Shown here in pieces: positions 10,515-18,300 of a DNA stretch of 46,333 bases. Each line of letters starts with the position of its first letter. The first letter of the stretch is position 1. The position numbers and the translations under genes are program-made. The notes beneath the pieces are model-generated. The model made no database searches and was not told the DNA's origin. It worked only from the letters and a program-made list of their open reading frames with translations. Source of the DNA: Merdimmobilis hominis (lineage in GTDB: Bacteria > Bacillota > Clostridia > Oscillospirales > Ruminococcaceae); NCBI RefSeq assembly GCF_900104615.1, contig NZ_LT629939.1:1032717-1079049 (forward strand). The letters are read 5' to 3'.

Positions 10515-11846
10515 ATGGACCCCGACGGTACTATTGCCCCGCTTCTATTGACCCTTTTCATCTTAGTGGCGGCCAGCGCCTTTTTTTCCATGTGCGAATC
10601 CGCCATGGTCACCCTCAGCGACAGCCGGCTCAAACGCCTGGTGGAGGACGGCGACAACCGGGCGCGCAAACTCCTGGATAAGCTGGACCACCCCTCCCGG
10701 TTTTTGGCCACCGTACAGGCCGGCGTCACCCTGTGCGGCCTCTTTGCTGCCGGCCTAGTGTGCGACCGGTTCGCCGGTGTGGCGGTCAATGCTTTGGCTG
10801 GCCACGGCATAGCCAGCCCCTGGCTCCACCCCCTCGCTGTCTTTTTAATCACATTGGTTCTCGCCTTTGTGCTGTTGGTGTTCGGCAAACTGCTGCCCAA
10901 GCGGCTGGCCGCTTCCCGGCCGGAGAAGATCTCCTTCTCCCTTATTGGCCCTTACGGCTTCTTTGCCGCCCTGCTACTGCCCTTTGTGGCTGCGGCAGAA
11001 GGCTTCGCCGGCCTGCTGCTGCGGATGTTGGGCCACAGCCCCGATGAGGAACCAGAGGAGGTCACCGAGGAAGAAATCCGCATGATGGTGGATGTGGGCG
11101 AGGAAAAAGGCGTCATCGAACAAAGCGAGAAGGACATGATCAACAACATCTTCGAGTTTGACGACCGCTCGGTGGCAGCCGTGATGACCCACCGGACCGA
11201 GACCACCGCTGTGGAAGCCACCGCCTCCCTGGAGGAGATCGTCCAGGTGGCCATGGAAACCGGTTATTCCCGCATACCGGTGTATGAGGACGACCTGGAC
11301 AACATCATCGGCATCATCTATGCCAAGGACCTTTTGCAGTTTATCGGCAGCGAACGGGAGTTTAACATCCACAACTGCATGCGCCCGCCCCTTTTCATCC
11401 CTGAATCCACCCGCTGCACCGAGCTGTTTAAAGAGCTGAAAAGCCGCAAGCTGCAAATGGCAGTGATTGTAGATGAATACGGCGGCACTTACGGTATTGT
11501 CACCATGGAGGACTTGCTGGAATCCATCGTGGGCAATATCCAGGATGAATACGACAACGAAGCGGAGGAGATCTCCGTCCAACCGGACGGCGCCGTGACT
11601 TTTGATGGTTCAGTGTCCCTGGACGAGGTGGAGCGGCAGCTGGGCATCGAATTTGAAGACGACGTGGACTCGGAGACTCTGAGCGGCGTCCTCACTGACA
11701 AGCTGGGGCGCATCCCCAAAGCGGGGGAACACCCCCAGGTTACCATTCAAAACACCCTTTTCACCGTGGTGGAAATGGATGGCCGCCGGATCTCGAAAAT
11801 CCGCGCTGAAACCCTGCCCGCCGACGGGCAGGATGAACTGGTATAA
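10515..11846 (+). CDS. Hemolysin-family protein with CNNM, paired CBS and CorC/HlyC domains
   Basis: An integral membrane protein of the CorC/HlyC/YtfL family, often called hemolysin; characterised members act in Mg2+ export or divalent cation balance. The 443 residues hold a CNNM (DUF21) domain with hydrophobic segments at about 8-30, 68-95, 100-125 and 140-165 and the motif ESAMVTLSDSRLKRL. Then come EEIRMMVDVGEEKGVIEQSEKDMI, two CBS repeats (about 205-330; MTHRTETTAV, DEYGGTYGIVTMEDLLE) and a C-terminal CorC_HlyC domain (about 345-430). The ATG at 10515 follows TAAGGAGAT. An unknown small membrane-protein gene follows and may be co-transcribed. The transported ion cannot be told from the sequence. 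Confidence 0.88.
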   Translation: MDPDGTIAPLLLTLFILVAASAFFSMCESAMVTLSDSRLKRLVEDGDNRARKLLDKLDHPSRFLATVQAGVTLCGLFAAGLVCDRFAGVAVNALAGHGIASPWLHPLAVFLITLVLAFVLLVFGKLLPKRLAASRPEKISFSLIGPYGFFAALLLPFVAAAEGFAGLLLRMLGHSPDEEPEEVTEEEIRMMVDVGEEKGVIEQSEKDMINNIFEFDDRSVAAVMTHRTETTAVEATASLEEIVQVAMETGYSRIPVYEDDLDNIIGIIYAKDLLQFIGSEREFNIHNCMRPPLFIPESTRCTELFKELKSRKLQMAVIVDEYGGTYGIVTMEDLLESIVGNIQDEYDNEAEEISVQPDGAVTFDGSVSLDEVERQLGIEFEDDVDSETLSGVLTDKLGRIPKAGEHPQVTIQNTLFTVVEMDGRRISKIRAETLPADGQDELV

Positions 11847-11904
11847 AAGAGCGAAAACGCAGTTTGCCCTGTGGTCAAACTGCCGGAAAGGAATCTCACC
11901 GACT

Positions 11905-12420
11905 ATGAACCCTTTGACCCGCCTGTTTTCCATTGTCTTCACCGTCGCCTGGTTGATTGTCTGCTTCGGTGCGGCCATCTTCCTGGGGAAGCTGCTCCCC
12001 GGGTATGTGGGCTTTTTCGCCAGCATCATCCTGTGGGCAGTGTTGTTTGCCACCCCGTTTTATATCCTCCGCCGCCGGACAGATGCCCGGGCCAAGGAGA
12101 CCCCTTTGGTGGAATACATCGCATCCAAACTCCCCAAGCGCCCGCCGGACCATATCCTGGTCCAGGAGAAAAATGTGATGATCGATCAGGTGGGCCTGGT
12201 GTTTGAAACTGCCGGTTATGAAAACCTCAACCGGGACCAGTGCCGGGATCTGGCGCTGAAGCTGTTCGAACGGCTGGGGGAGCAGTATGAGACCTTCGCC
12301 CTCTTCTTCAGCGAAGAGGATGGCCTCAACTACCGCCCTGTGGTTCGGGGCGAAGTAGAAGCCGATGGGCAAGGGGTGTTCCGGGCGTATTTAGTCCGTC
12401 ACAAGAGCGTGATGGATTAA
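11905..12420 (+). CDS. Hypothetical membrane protein with two N-terminal transmembrane segments
   Basis: I do not recognise this 171-residue protein. Two hydrophobic segments (about 8-29 and 34-55) are followed by basic RRRTDAR and a roughly 110-residue soluble domain, which positive-inside logic would place in the cytoplasm. It contains LVQEKNVMIDQVGLVFETAGYENL and ends in YLVRHKSVMD. It starts 58 bp after the CNNM/CBS gene and ends before a terminator, so the two may form an operon. ATG 11905 has GGAAAGGA at a rather long distance (about 12 nt). The frame is open back to 11779, overlapping the preceding gene, so the start is uncertain. Confidence 0.6.
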   Translation: MNPLTRLFSIVFTVAWLIVCFGAAIFLGKLLPGYVGFFASIILWAVLFATPFYILRRRTDARAKETPLVEYIASKLPKRPPDHILVQEKNVMIDQVGLVFETAGYENLNRDQCRDLALKLFERLGEQYETFALFFSEEDGLNYRPVVRGEVEADGQGVFRAYLVRHKSVMD

Positions 12421-12504
12421 CCGTTTTCCATTTTTTCCCGGCCCATGGGGGAAAAATCTGGTGGGGTGCAAGTTTTCCCCGCTTTTCAGGCACTGAAAAA
12501 CAAA

Positions 12505-12534
12505 GGGGGGAGGGTACGCCCTCCCCTCTTTTTT
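12505..12534 (+). terminator. Terminator after the CNNM/CBS pair
   Basis: GGGGAGGG (12507-12514) and CCCTCCCC (12519-12526) enclose a TACG tetraloop and are followed by TCTTTTTT. Just upstream (12429-12463) is a second hairpin with ATTTTT/AAAAAT outer arms. Confidence 0.85.
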
Positions 12535-12575
12535 CGCAGATAGAACCAAGTATACACCTTGAAAGGAGTGTTTGT

Positions 12576-13166
12576 ATGAAAAAGGCGCTGATTTTGTTGA
12601 CCGCAGCCGCGTTGCTGCTCACCGCCTGCGCAGGCAGTGGGAACCCCTCCAGTGAAGGTTCTTCCCAGCAGTCGAGCCAGTCCTCCCCTGAAGCCGCTCC
12701 TGTCACCGCCGAGGAGCTGATCGAACCCGCTATGGAAGCCTATACCTGGTGCATGGTCTACAGCCTCCCCTGCGACCCCAACGACGCCGTTTCCCTGGAT
12801 GGATGGCCCGCCTACCGGGTCACCGACCCCCGCTTCCCCGACTACGATTCCCTATATCGTTATCTGACCGGAATTTTCTCCCAGGAGATGGTGGACAACA
12901 CCCTCCTCTCCGGGGGGAATTATGTGAATGTGGACGGCGCCCTCTACAGCCATGACGGAGCGCGGGGCTCCAACATCTTTGTCGGCGGGGTGACCTATGC
13001 CATGGGTGAGGAAACCGACACCCGCCGGGAGATCATCGCTTCGGTGGAGTACCTGGTGGACCCTGCCGCCGAGACACCTGAGGTGGAAAAGGTCGAGGAA
13101 TACACCTTTGTCCAGGAAAAAATCGATGGGAAATGGCTCTTCACCCAGTTCCCTTACTTTTATTAA
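12576..13166 (+). CDS. Putative lipoprotein, tandem paralogue A (IseA-like)
   Basis: A 196-residue exported protein with a type II signal peptide (KKALILLTAAALLLTAC, lipidated C18) and a short Ser/Gln-rich linker (about 19-42). The mature domain contains EELIEPAMEAYTW, RFPDYDSLYRYLTGIFSQEM, DGALYSHDG, and ends in EKIDGKWLFTQFPYFY. The next gene has the same landmarks and the same C-terminus, so the pair is a tandem duplication. The pattern (YRYLTxIFxxEM followed by GxLY) reminds me of the IseA DL-endopeptidase inhibitor family of the Bacillus cell wall; that assignment is tentative. AAAGGAG precedes the ATG. Confidence 0.75.
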   Translation: MKKALILLTAAALLLTACAGSGNPSSEGSSQQSSQSSPEAAPVTAEELIEPAMEAYTWCMVYSLPCDPNDAVSLDGWPAYRVTDPRFPDYDSLYRYLTGIFSQEMVDNTLLSGGNYVNVDGALYSHDGARGSNIFVGGVTYAMGEETDTRREIIASVEYLVDPAAETPEVEKVEEYTFVQEKIDGKWLFTQFPYFY

Positions 13167-13187
13167 CCCCGTAGGAGGGTACCCGCT

Positions 13188-13691
13188 GTGAAACGCCTTC
13201 TCCCCTTTCTTTTCGCCCTCCTGTTTCTGTTGCCAGGCTGTAACCCAACCCCAAAGACGCCGGAGGAGCTGGTCGCCCCTGCCATGGAGGCTTATGGATG
13301 GTTTGTCACCGGCGGCCTCCATTACCAGGCGGAGGAAGTCTGGGTCGAGGGAGGTAGCTCCCCCTGGCACCAGGTAGACGACTCCCGCTTCCCCGACTAC
13401 CAATCCTTCTACCGCTATCTCACCGGCATCTTCCCCCAGGAGATGGTGGACGGCACCCTTCTGGCCGGGGGCAACTACCGGGAACTGGATGGCAAACTGT
13501 ATACCCGGGGCAATATCCGGGAGAAAAACCGCTTCATTGGCGGCGCCGATTACGCCCTGGTTTCCGAAACCGATTCCCGCCGGGAGATCATGGCCACTGC
13601 CTATTTTGTCAAGGGTGCCCAGGAATACCTTTTCGTCCAGGAGAAGGTCGACGGCAAGTGGCTCTTTACCCAGTTCCCTTACTTCTATTAG
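13188..13691 (+). CDS. Putative lipoprotein, tandem paralogue B (IseA-like)
   Basis: A 167-residue lipoprotein starting at GTG 13188 behind TAGGAGGG, 21 bp after paralogue A. The signal peptide ends at LLPGC (C18) and, unlike paralogue A, there is almost no linker. Shared landmarks are EELVAPAMEAYGW, RFPDYQSFYRYLTGIFPQEM, GGNYRELDGKLYTRG, ETDSRREIMA and EKVDGKWLFTQFPYFY. It lacks the insertion that A has between RREI and the C-terminal segment. Presumably it acts on the outer face of the membrane. The function is unknown; relation to IseA is a guess from overall pattern. Confidence 0.75.
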   Translation: MKRLLPFLFALLFLLPGCNPTPKTPEELVAPAMEAYGWFVTGGLHYQAEEVWVEGGSSPWHQVDDSRFPDYQSFYRYLTGIFPQEMVDGTLLAGGNYRELDGKLYTRGNIREKNRFIGGADYALVSETDSRREIMATAYFVKGAQEYLFVQEKVDGKWLFTQFPYFY

Positions 13692-13727
13692 GGCGGGCAA
13701 CATCACTTCAAAACAAAGGAGATCCCT

Positions 13728-14390
13728 GTGAAAAAATTACTGATTAGCCTCCTTGCGGCGGCGGCCTTATCTGCATTTTTAGGCGGATGCCGCTCCACTC
13801 CCCCTGCGGAGGAGAACCTTCCTTCCAGCCAAGGCTCCTCCCAATCCCTGTCATCCCAGCCGGAGGGGGCCTCCAGCCCAATGGAGGACTTCTTATCCTC
13901 TACTCCGTCTCAAACGGGCGGCAGCTATGCCGCCCAACCGGCCCCAGAATCCACCCCTCCCGCTGTACCCCAGGAGAGCAGTTCCCAGGATGCGGAACAA
14001 CAACCCAGCAGCAATTCTTCTGCCGGCAAGCCCCAGGAGGGTTCTTCTCCATCCTCCGCACCGGAAGAGGGGAGTTCCCTGATTGGAACCTACCTGCCCC
14101 AGGAGGACCTGGGTGCCATCCGTCTCACCCTGACCCTCCAAGAGGGGGATCAATACACGCTGAAGCTCTCCGCCTTCCTGCTGTCCGGCACAGTGAGCGG
14201 CAGCTACGCCGTCAACGGCAGCCAGGTCTCTTTGGCGGCGGAGGCGGTGAATCTGCCCAGCTACTCGGCGGAAAATGTAGGCAGCCTGGAAGTCACCCTC
14301 CAGGAAGACGGCTCTCTGTTCTACCCCTGCGGCGATTTTGTGGCCCAAGTGGGAATCACCCAGGAATCCATCACCTTTGTCAAGGAATAA
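13728..14390 (+). CDS. Putative lipoprotein with long Ser/Gln/Pro-rich linker
   Basis: A 220-residue lipoprotein starting at GTG 13728 behind AAAGGAG, 36 bp after paralogue B and probably in the same operon. The signal peptide ends at FLGGC (C21). Residues 22-120 are low complexity, rich in Ser, Gln, Pro and Glu, and would span the cell wall. The C-terminal domain (about 121-220) starts with SSLIGTYLPQEDLG and looks like a small beta-rich domain of the kind seen in lipocalin-like or DUF5640-type lipoproteins (GTYxxxxxxxxLTLxxGxxYTLK). The function is unknown. Confidence 0.7.
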   Translation: MKKLLISLLAAAALSAFLGGCRSTPPAEENLPSSQGSSQSLSSQPEGASSPMEDFLSSTPSQTGGSYAAQPAPESTPPAVPQESSSQDAEQQPSSNSSAGKPQEGSSPSSAPEEGSSLIGTYLPQEDLGAIRLTLTLQEGDQYTLKLSAFLLSGTVSGSYAVNGSQVSLAAEAVNLPSYSAENVGSLEVTLQEDGSLFYPCGDFVAQVGITQESITFVKE

Positions 14391-14395
14391 CTGCA

Positions 14396-14437
14396 CATAA
14401 AAAGGGCCGGGGACTCGAGTCCCCGGCCCTTTTTATG
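14396..14437. terminator. Bidirectional terminator, 42-bp perfect palindrome
   Basis: A perfect inverted repeat centred between 14416 and 14417 with 21-nt arms, A-rich on the left and T-rich on the right. It separates the convergent lipoprotein operon and VOC gene and serves both strands. Confidence 0.9.
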
Positions 14438-14439
14438 CC

Positions 14440-14802
14440 TTATTTTTGGATTTTCTGGAACTCCACCAAATATCCATTGGGATCGTGGATGAAGAAGGAA
14501 TACACCGGGAATACCGGGTGAAGCTGGGGAGCGCCCATGGTCTCCACCCCATGGCTGGTGATCCGCTGGTAATAGGCATCCACATCGGCATTGTCCGCAC
14601 AGTTGTGGGACAGGCAGATGCTGCTGGCCAGCGGGCGGCCATCGTCGTATTGGCAGAACCCCCAGTAGCCGTAGCCGGTATCGATCAGCCGGGTGCTGCC
14701 CAGGTCTTTGGCTACTGTGAGGCCGATGACCTCGGTGTAGAACTTGGTGGTCTCCTCCAAATTGATGCAGGGCAAAAAGATGATGCTGGATTCAATCGCC
14801 AT
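14440..14802 (-). CDS. VOC (glyoxalase/bleomycin-resistance/dioxygenase) superfamily protein
   Basis: A 120-residue single-domain protein of two beta-alpha-beta-beta-beta modules. It starts MAIESSIIFLPCINLEET, with the typical FYTEVIGLTVAKDLG of module one, and ends FFIHDPNGYLVEFQK, the usual DPxGxxxEF signature of module two. Members bind a metal and a small ligand; some are glyoxalases or resistance proteins, and the substrate cannot be predicted here. The ATG at 14802 follows GGAGAGGAG. It stands alone between two terminators. Confidence 0.85.
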   Translation of the reverse strand: MAIESSIIFLPCINLEETTKFYTEVIGLTVAKDLGSTRLIDTGYGYWGFCQYDDGRPLASSICLSHNCADNADVDAYYQRITSHGVETMGAPQLHPVFPVYSFFIHDPNGYLVEFQKIQK

Positions 14803-14900
14803 ATGAAAACTCCTCTCCAGTTTGGAATTGATCTCATTATACCACAAATCCACACTGGGGAGAAAGATTCCGCCCATGTCCAGCCCGGTTTCTACACAAC

Positions 14901-14931
14901 AAAAAAAGGAGAGGCAAAAGCCTCTCCTTTT
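14901..14931 (-). terminator. Terminator of the first MATE gene
   Basis: A 12-bp stem (14904-14915 with 14920-14931) with an AAAA loop and a run of seven T in the minus direction, just after the MATE stop. Confidence 0.88.
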
Positions 14932-14940
14932 CCATTTCTA

Positions 14941-16404
14941 TTAAACAATGATTTTTTTCCACTTGCCGGAGTTGAAACGGAACAGAACCAAGGTAGAACG
15001 GATCAGCTGGTCCACAGCGATGGCCACCCAGGCACCCAGTAGGCCCATATTCATCGAGTTGATGAGGAAGATGGCCAGCAAAGGGCGGACGACCAAAACG
15101 GTGAGGAAGGTGATGTAAGCGGTGGCACGGGTATCGCCGGCGCCGCGCAGCGCACCTGCCAGGATGAACTGGCTGGACTGGAGCGGCTGGGTAATGGCCA
15201 CGATCATCAGCATCTTGGCGCCTTCCGCCACGATCATCGGGTCGTCGTTGTACAACGCCACGATGGGACCGCCAAAGAAGAAGAAGACCACACCCAGGAA
15301 CAGGGAGACCATCATGCCGAGGCGCCTTGCCCGGTGGCAATATGCCTGCGCCAGGTCGGGGCGCTTTTTCCCCAAGCTTTGGCCCATCAGGCTGGTGGCA
15401 GAGGTGGCAAAGGCCTGGCCATTCATAAACGACAGCGCTTGGATATTCATGCACACCTGATGGGTGGCGAAAGCCACAGTTCCCAAACCAGCCACGGTCT
15501 TGGAGAAGATGATCATACCGGCCCGCATCAAAAGCTGTTCAATCATGGCGGGGATACCAACGTTGACAATGCGTTTGATCATCGGCAGGTCGAACTTGAA
15601 GCTGTCACCCCGCTTGATCCGCAGGTAAGATTTAGGCCGCAGAATCATATACACAGCGATGCCGAAGGCCACAAACTGGCCCAGGATGGTGGCCAGCGAA
15701 GCGCCGACAACCTCCAGGCGGGGGAAGCCCAGGTTGCCGCCAATGAGCAGGTAGTTGAAGATGACGTTGACCACATTGGCGATGATGTTGTAAATCATGG
15801 CAATACGGCTGTTGCCGATGCCACGCATGGTGGCGGTGACAACGCTGGTCAGTGCCACGGCGGGGATGCCGATCATCTGAATGCGCAGGTACTGGGTGCC
15901 GCCGATGAGGGTGGCCTCCTCGGTGGAGCCCATAAACTGGATCAATTGAGGCGCAAAGATGTAGCCTACCACCGCTGCAATGGTGGAAAGTATGAGGGAG
16001 AGCACCAGAGCCTGGCGCAGGATCACGTTGGCATTCTCCTGATCGCCGGCGCCCTTAAACCGGGCAACCATAGCGGTGGCGCCCACGTTCAGAGCCATGA
16101 ACATGGTCATGACAAGGAATTTAGGCTGGGTGGAAAGGCCGACACTGGTCAATGCCCAGGCGCCCAACTGGCCCACCATCATCAGGTCGACCATCGAAGC
16201 GAGCTGTGTCAAAAGCAGCTCGACGCAGGAGGGCCATGCGATTTGAATGACATCGTTGTACAGCTGGCGGGAGGTGTATCCCTCAGGGATTGCCTTGGTC
16301 ACCCGTTCGTGGTGAATGGGATGATCCGTATCGGCAAGCGCCCTCTCCCGTTCCAGCTCCGCCTCGGTCGGCGTGCTGACTTGTTTATTTTCTTCCATGC
16401 ACAC
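14941..16404 (-). CDS. MATE family multidrug/metabolite exporter 1
   Basis: A 12-TM cation-coupled efflux protein of the MATE/NorM-DinF superfamily (487 residues). The N-terminal 45 residues are hydrophilic. Transmembrane signatures follow: QIAWPSCVELLLTQLASMVDLMMVGQLG, the two-fold repeat INVGIPAMIEQLLMRAG around residue 270, and GAGDTRATAYITF near 410. The substrate is unknown. GTG 16404 is the likely start, with GGGAG eight nt upstream; ATG 16398 is two codons in. The ribosome binding site lies in a perfect 6-bp hairpin, and a better one drives an overlapping 12-codon mini-ORF, so translation may be coupled or attenuated. Confidence 0.9.
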   Translation of the reverse strand: MCMEENKQVSTPTEAELERERALADTDHPIHHERVTKAIPEGYTSRQLYNDVIQIAWPSCVELLLTQLASMVDLMMVGQLGAWALTSVGLSTQPKFLVMTMFMALNVGATAMVARFKGAGDQENANVILRQALVLSLILSTIAAVVGYIFAPQLIQFMGSTEEATLIGGTQYLRIQMIGIPAVALTSVVTATMRGIGNSRIAMIYNIIANVVNVIFNYLLIGGNLGFPRLEVVGASLATILGQFVAFGIAVYMILRPKSYLRIKRGDSFKFDLPMIKRIVNVGIPAMIEQLLMRAGMIIFSKTVAGLGTVAFATHQVCMNIQALSFMNGQAFATSATSLMGQSLGKKRPDLAQAYCHRARRLGMMVSLFLGVVFFFFGGPIVALYNDDPMIVAEGAKMLMIVAITQPLQSSQFILAGALRGAGDTRATAYITFLTVLVVRPLLAIFLINSMNMGLLGAWVAIAVDQLIRSTLVLFRFNSGKWKKIIV

Positions 16405-16423
16405 TGGGCGGACTCCCGCCCAT
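16385..16423 (-). CDS. Overlapping 12-codon leader ORF in front of MATE exporter 1
   Basis: ATG 16423 is preceded by AAAAGGAG at 5-nt spacing, the best ribosome binding site in this leader, and encodes MGGSPPSVHGRK before TAA. It is in another frame from the exporter and overlaps its first six codons. GGGCGG/CCGCCC (16421-16416 with 16411-16406) forms a hairpin whose loop holds the exporter's own GGGAG. The arrangement resembles translational attenuators of resistance genes; whether the peptide is made is unknown. Confidence 0.4.
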   Translation of the reverse strand: MGGSPPSVHGRK

Positions 16424-16440
16424 GATCACTCCTTTTCCCT

Positions 16441-16846
16441 AGATTGAAAAGAAACCGGCAATTCCCCTAGAAGCCGGCCATAAAACTGCTCTCACTTTTC
16501 TTTTTTATCTTAACACAATTAAGTAACAAAATATATAGACATTATTTACAAATAGCCGAAACAGTTAATTGGGTGAATTTTCCCGCTGTAAAGATTGTTA
16601 AAAAAATACTGGGCATAGTTGTAGAAAATTCAATTGCTATTTTAGGGAATATACACTATAATCAAGGTGCAATCTGCGGCAGTCCTGTCCAGGGGCCCAT
16701 TCCATCCAGGGAGTGCCCTCACCCACCCACACATACATAAATTTTTTCTCTTTCCCCGTTCATCCGGCCAAAGATGCAACAAAACGGCTATTCTATGCCA
16801 CTATATCCATAACAATTGAGAAACTTGTTTTTTTAAGGAGGTTTCT
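16441..16846. other. AT-rich divergent intergenic region
   Basis: About 400 bp without a gene between MATE exporter 1 (minus) and a lipoprotein gene (plus). It holds a good plus-strand promoter at 16634-16662 and then a roughly 180-nt leader to the lipoprotein ATG. On the minus strand TTGTTA, 16 nt, TAAAAA near 16500-16525 is only a weak promoter candidate. I see no RNA gene or repeat. Confidence 0.4.
16634..16662 (+). promoter_or_regulatory. Promoter of the Ser-rich lipoprotein gene
   Basis: TTGCTA (16634-16639), 17-nt spacer, TATAAT (16657-16662). Confidence 0.6.
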
Positions 16847-18223
16847 ATGAAACGATCCATCGCGCAGAAAGCGCTCGCCCTCGTGCTGTCCGCCATGCTC
16901 TTGCTGGCTCCGCTCTCCGGCTGCCAAGGGCGGGATGACCCGTCGGAACCCTCGTCTTCTTCCCAGAGCTCCAGTGAGGAGCCGTCCTCCAGCAGCGAGG
17001 AGCTGGCGGAAAGCAGCTCCCAGGAGGAAAGCAGCAGCTCCTTGAGAGCGGAGCCTTCCTCTGTCCCTCCGGTCACCTCATCCTCGTCTTCTTCCCCCGC
17101 ATCCAGCTCCACCCCTGCCCCGGCGGCTTCCACTGCCAAGCCCTTCGCCATCCCCGCTGGATCGGTGACCAAGGTAGTAGTCTCAAATGGCGGCCACGAG
17201 ACCTATGACGACGTGATCACCGTCACCGGGCAGGAGGACATTACTGCCCTGGTGCAGCTGTTCAACGGCTTTGCCGACAGCGTCCAGAAGGAACGCATCA
17301 ATCCCCCCACCGGCGGCCTGATAAGCAAAGTGGACTTCTATTACAGCGACGGCTCGGTGGCTTCTTATGGTTATCACTGCAGCCCCGCCCAAAGCAGCTT
17401 TTACTTCTCCACCGGCGGCCAGTCCTCCCAGTACACCACCAACAGCCCGGCCGGGATGCTGGTCAACGAAATCCCGGAGAAGATGCTGAAAAAATACCCC
17501 ACCAACTCCTCTTACTTCAACTATAACGGGCCGGCCAAAGGCTGGATTTTGGACAATCAGAACATGCTCTACTTCCCCCTGACCCAGGGGGAGACCAGCC
17601 AGATCCTGGCGGCCATGCGCAACTTTGGCACGGTAACGGTCAGTGAGGTGGACCCTGGACCGGAAGGCTGGTCCAGCACCATCCGCATCGCCCGGCAGAA
17701 TGCCACCGAAGATATTTACGACTATGAGTGCCACAGCACCGGCATCGCTGTAGATGGCGGCAAGTTCTTCCTGGTGGACACCGGCCGTCTCAATGCCCTC
17801 TACTCCCTGCGGGATTCGCTGATAAACCGGACTACTGGCATCCCCCAGTGGCTGGTGGTGATGAACGCCTCCCGGGCCACCAACATGCAGATTACCGCGG
17901 GCGGCAAGGTGTACTCCACCGATTCCAGGGATATTATCGCCGACGTGACTGCCCTGCTGAAGCAGCTCTCCTGCCACACCGGTACCTTGAAGAATCCCTC
18001 GGCTGGCGATTTCTCCGGCATCTCCGCGGAACTTCGGCGGATTGATCTGGATTTTGACACCGGCACTCGCTATACCATTACCTTCCATGAGAATGGGGAG
18101 CTGGTCATCGCCGCCACCGGCATGGACTTTATGTGCGTGTACCAGGCGGTCAGCGGCCAATCCCTTTCGGCCCTGCAAAGCCGGGTGGACGCTTTAGCTG
18201 CCCAGGGGACTGCGGCCGCCTAA
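16847..18223 (+). CDS. Putative lipoprotein with Ser/Glu-rich linker
   Basis: A 458-residue exported lipoprotein: signal peptide of about 25 residues ending LAPLSGC (C26), a Ser/Glu/Pro-rich wall-spanning linker (about 30-95), then a roughly 360-residue domain that I do not recognise. The domain has repeated segments of the kind VDFYYSDGSVASYGYH, TIRIARQ, AITAGGKVYSTDSRDI and RYTITFHENGELVIAATG, suggesting several similar beta-rich subdomains. AAGGAGG stands before the ATG. It is transcribed from the promoter near 16650 and followed after 66 bp by the SGNH hydrolase gene, with a long hairpin in between. An envelope role is inferred only from its location. Confidence 0.75.
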   Translation: MKRSIAQKALALVLSAMLLLAPLSGCQGRDDPSEPSSSSQSSSEEPSSSSEELAESSSQEESSSSLRAEPSSVPPVTSSSSSSPASSSTPAPAASTAKPFAIPAGSVTKVVVSNGGHETYDDVITVTGQEDITALVQLFNGFADSVQKERINPPTGGLISKVDFYYSDGSVASYGYHCSPAQSSFYFSTGGQSSQYTTNSPAGMLVNEIPEKMLKKYPTNSSYFNYNGPAKGWILDNQNMLYFPLTQGETSQILAAMRNFGTVTVSEVDPGPEGWSSTIRIARQNATEDIYDYECHSTGIAVDGGKFFLVDTGRLNALYSLRDSLINRTTGIPQWLVVMNASRATNMQITAGGKVYSTDSRDIIADVTALLKQLSCHTGTLKNPSAGDFSGISAELRRIDLDFDTGTRYTITFHENGELVIAATGMDFMCVYQAVSGQSLSALQSRVDALAAQGTAAA

Positions 18224-18241
18224 CCCAGGCACCAAACCCTC

Positions 18242-18300
18242 AAATCCTTCATAGTATGACACCGGGGCGGCGGCCTTGGGAGGATTGCTATGAAGGATTT
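18242..18300 (+). promoter_or_regulatory. Start-codon-burying hairpin in front of the SGNH hydrolase
   Basis: AAATCCTTCATAG (18242-18254) is perfectly complementary to CTATGAAGGATTT (18288-18300). The second arm contains the ATG (18290) and codons 2-4 of the hydrolase; the ribosome binding site GGGAGG (18278-18283) is in the loop. Two more T follow, so the hairpin might instead act as a weak terminator for the upstream lipoprotein gene. Confidence 0.6.
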
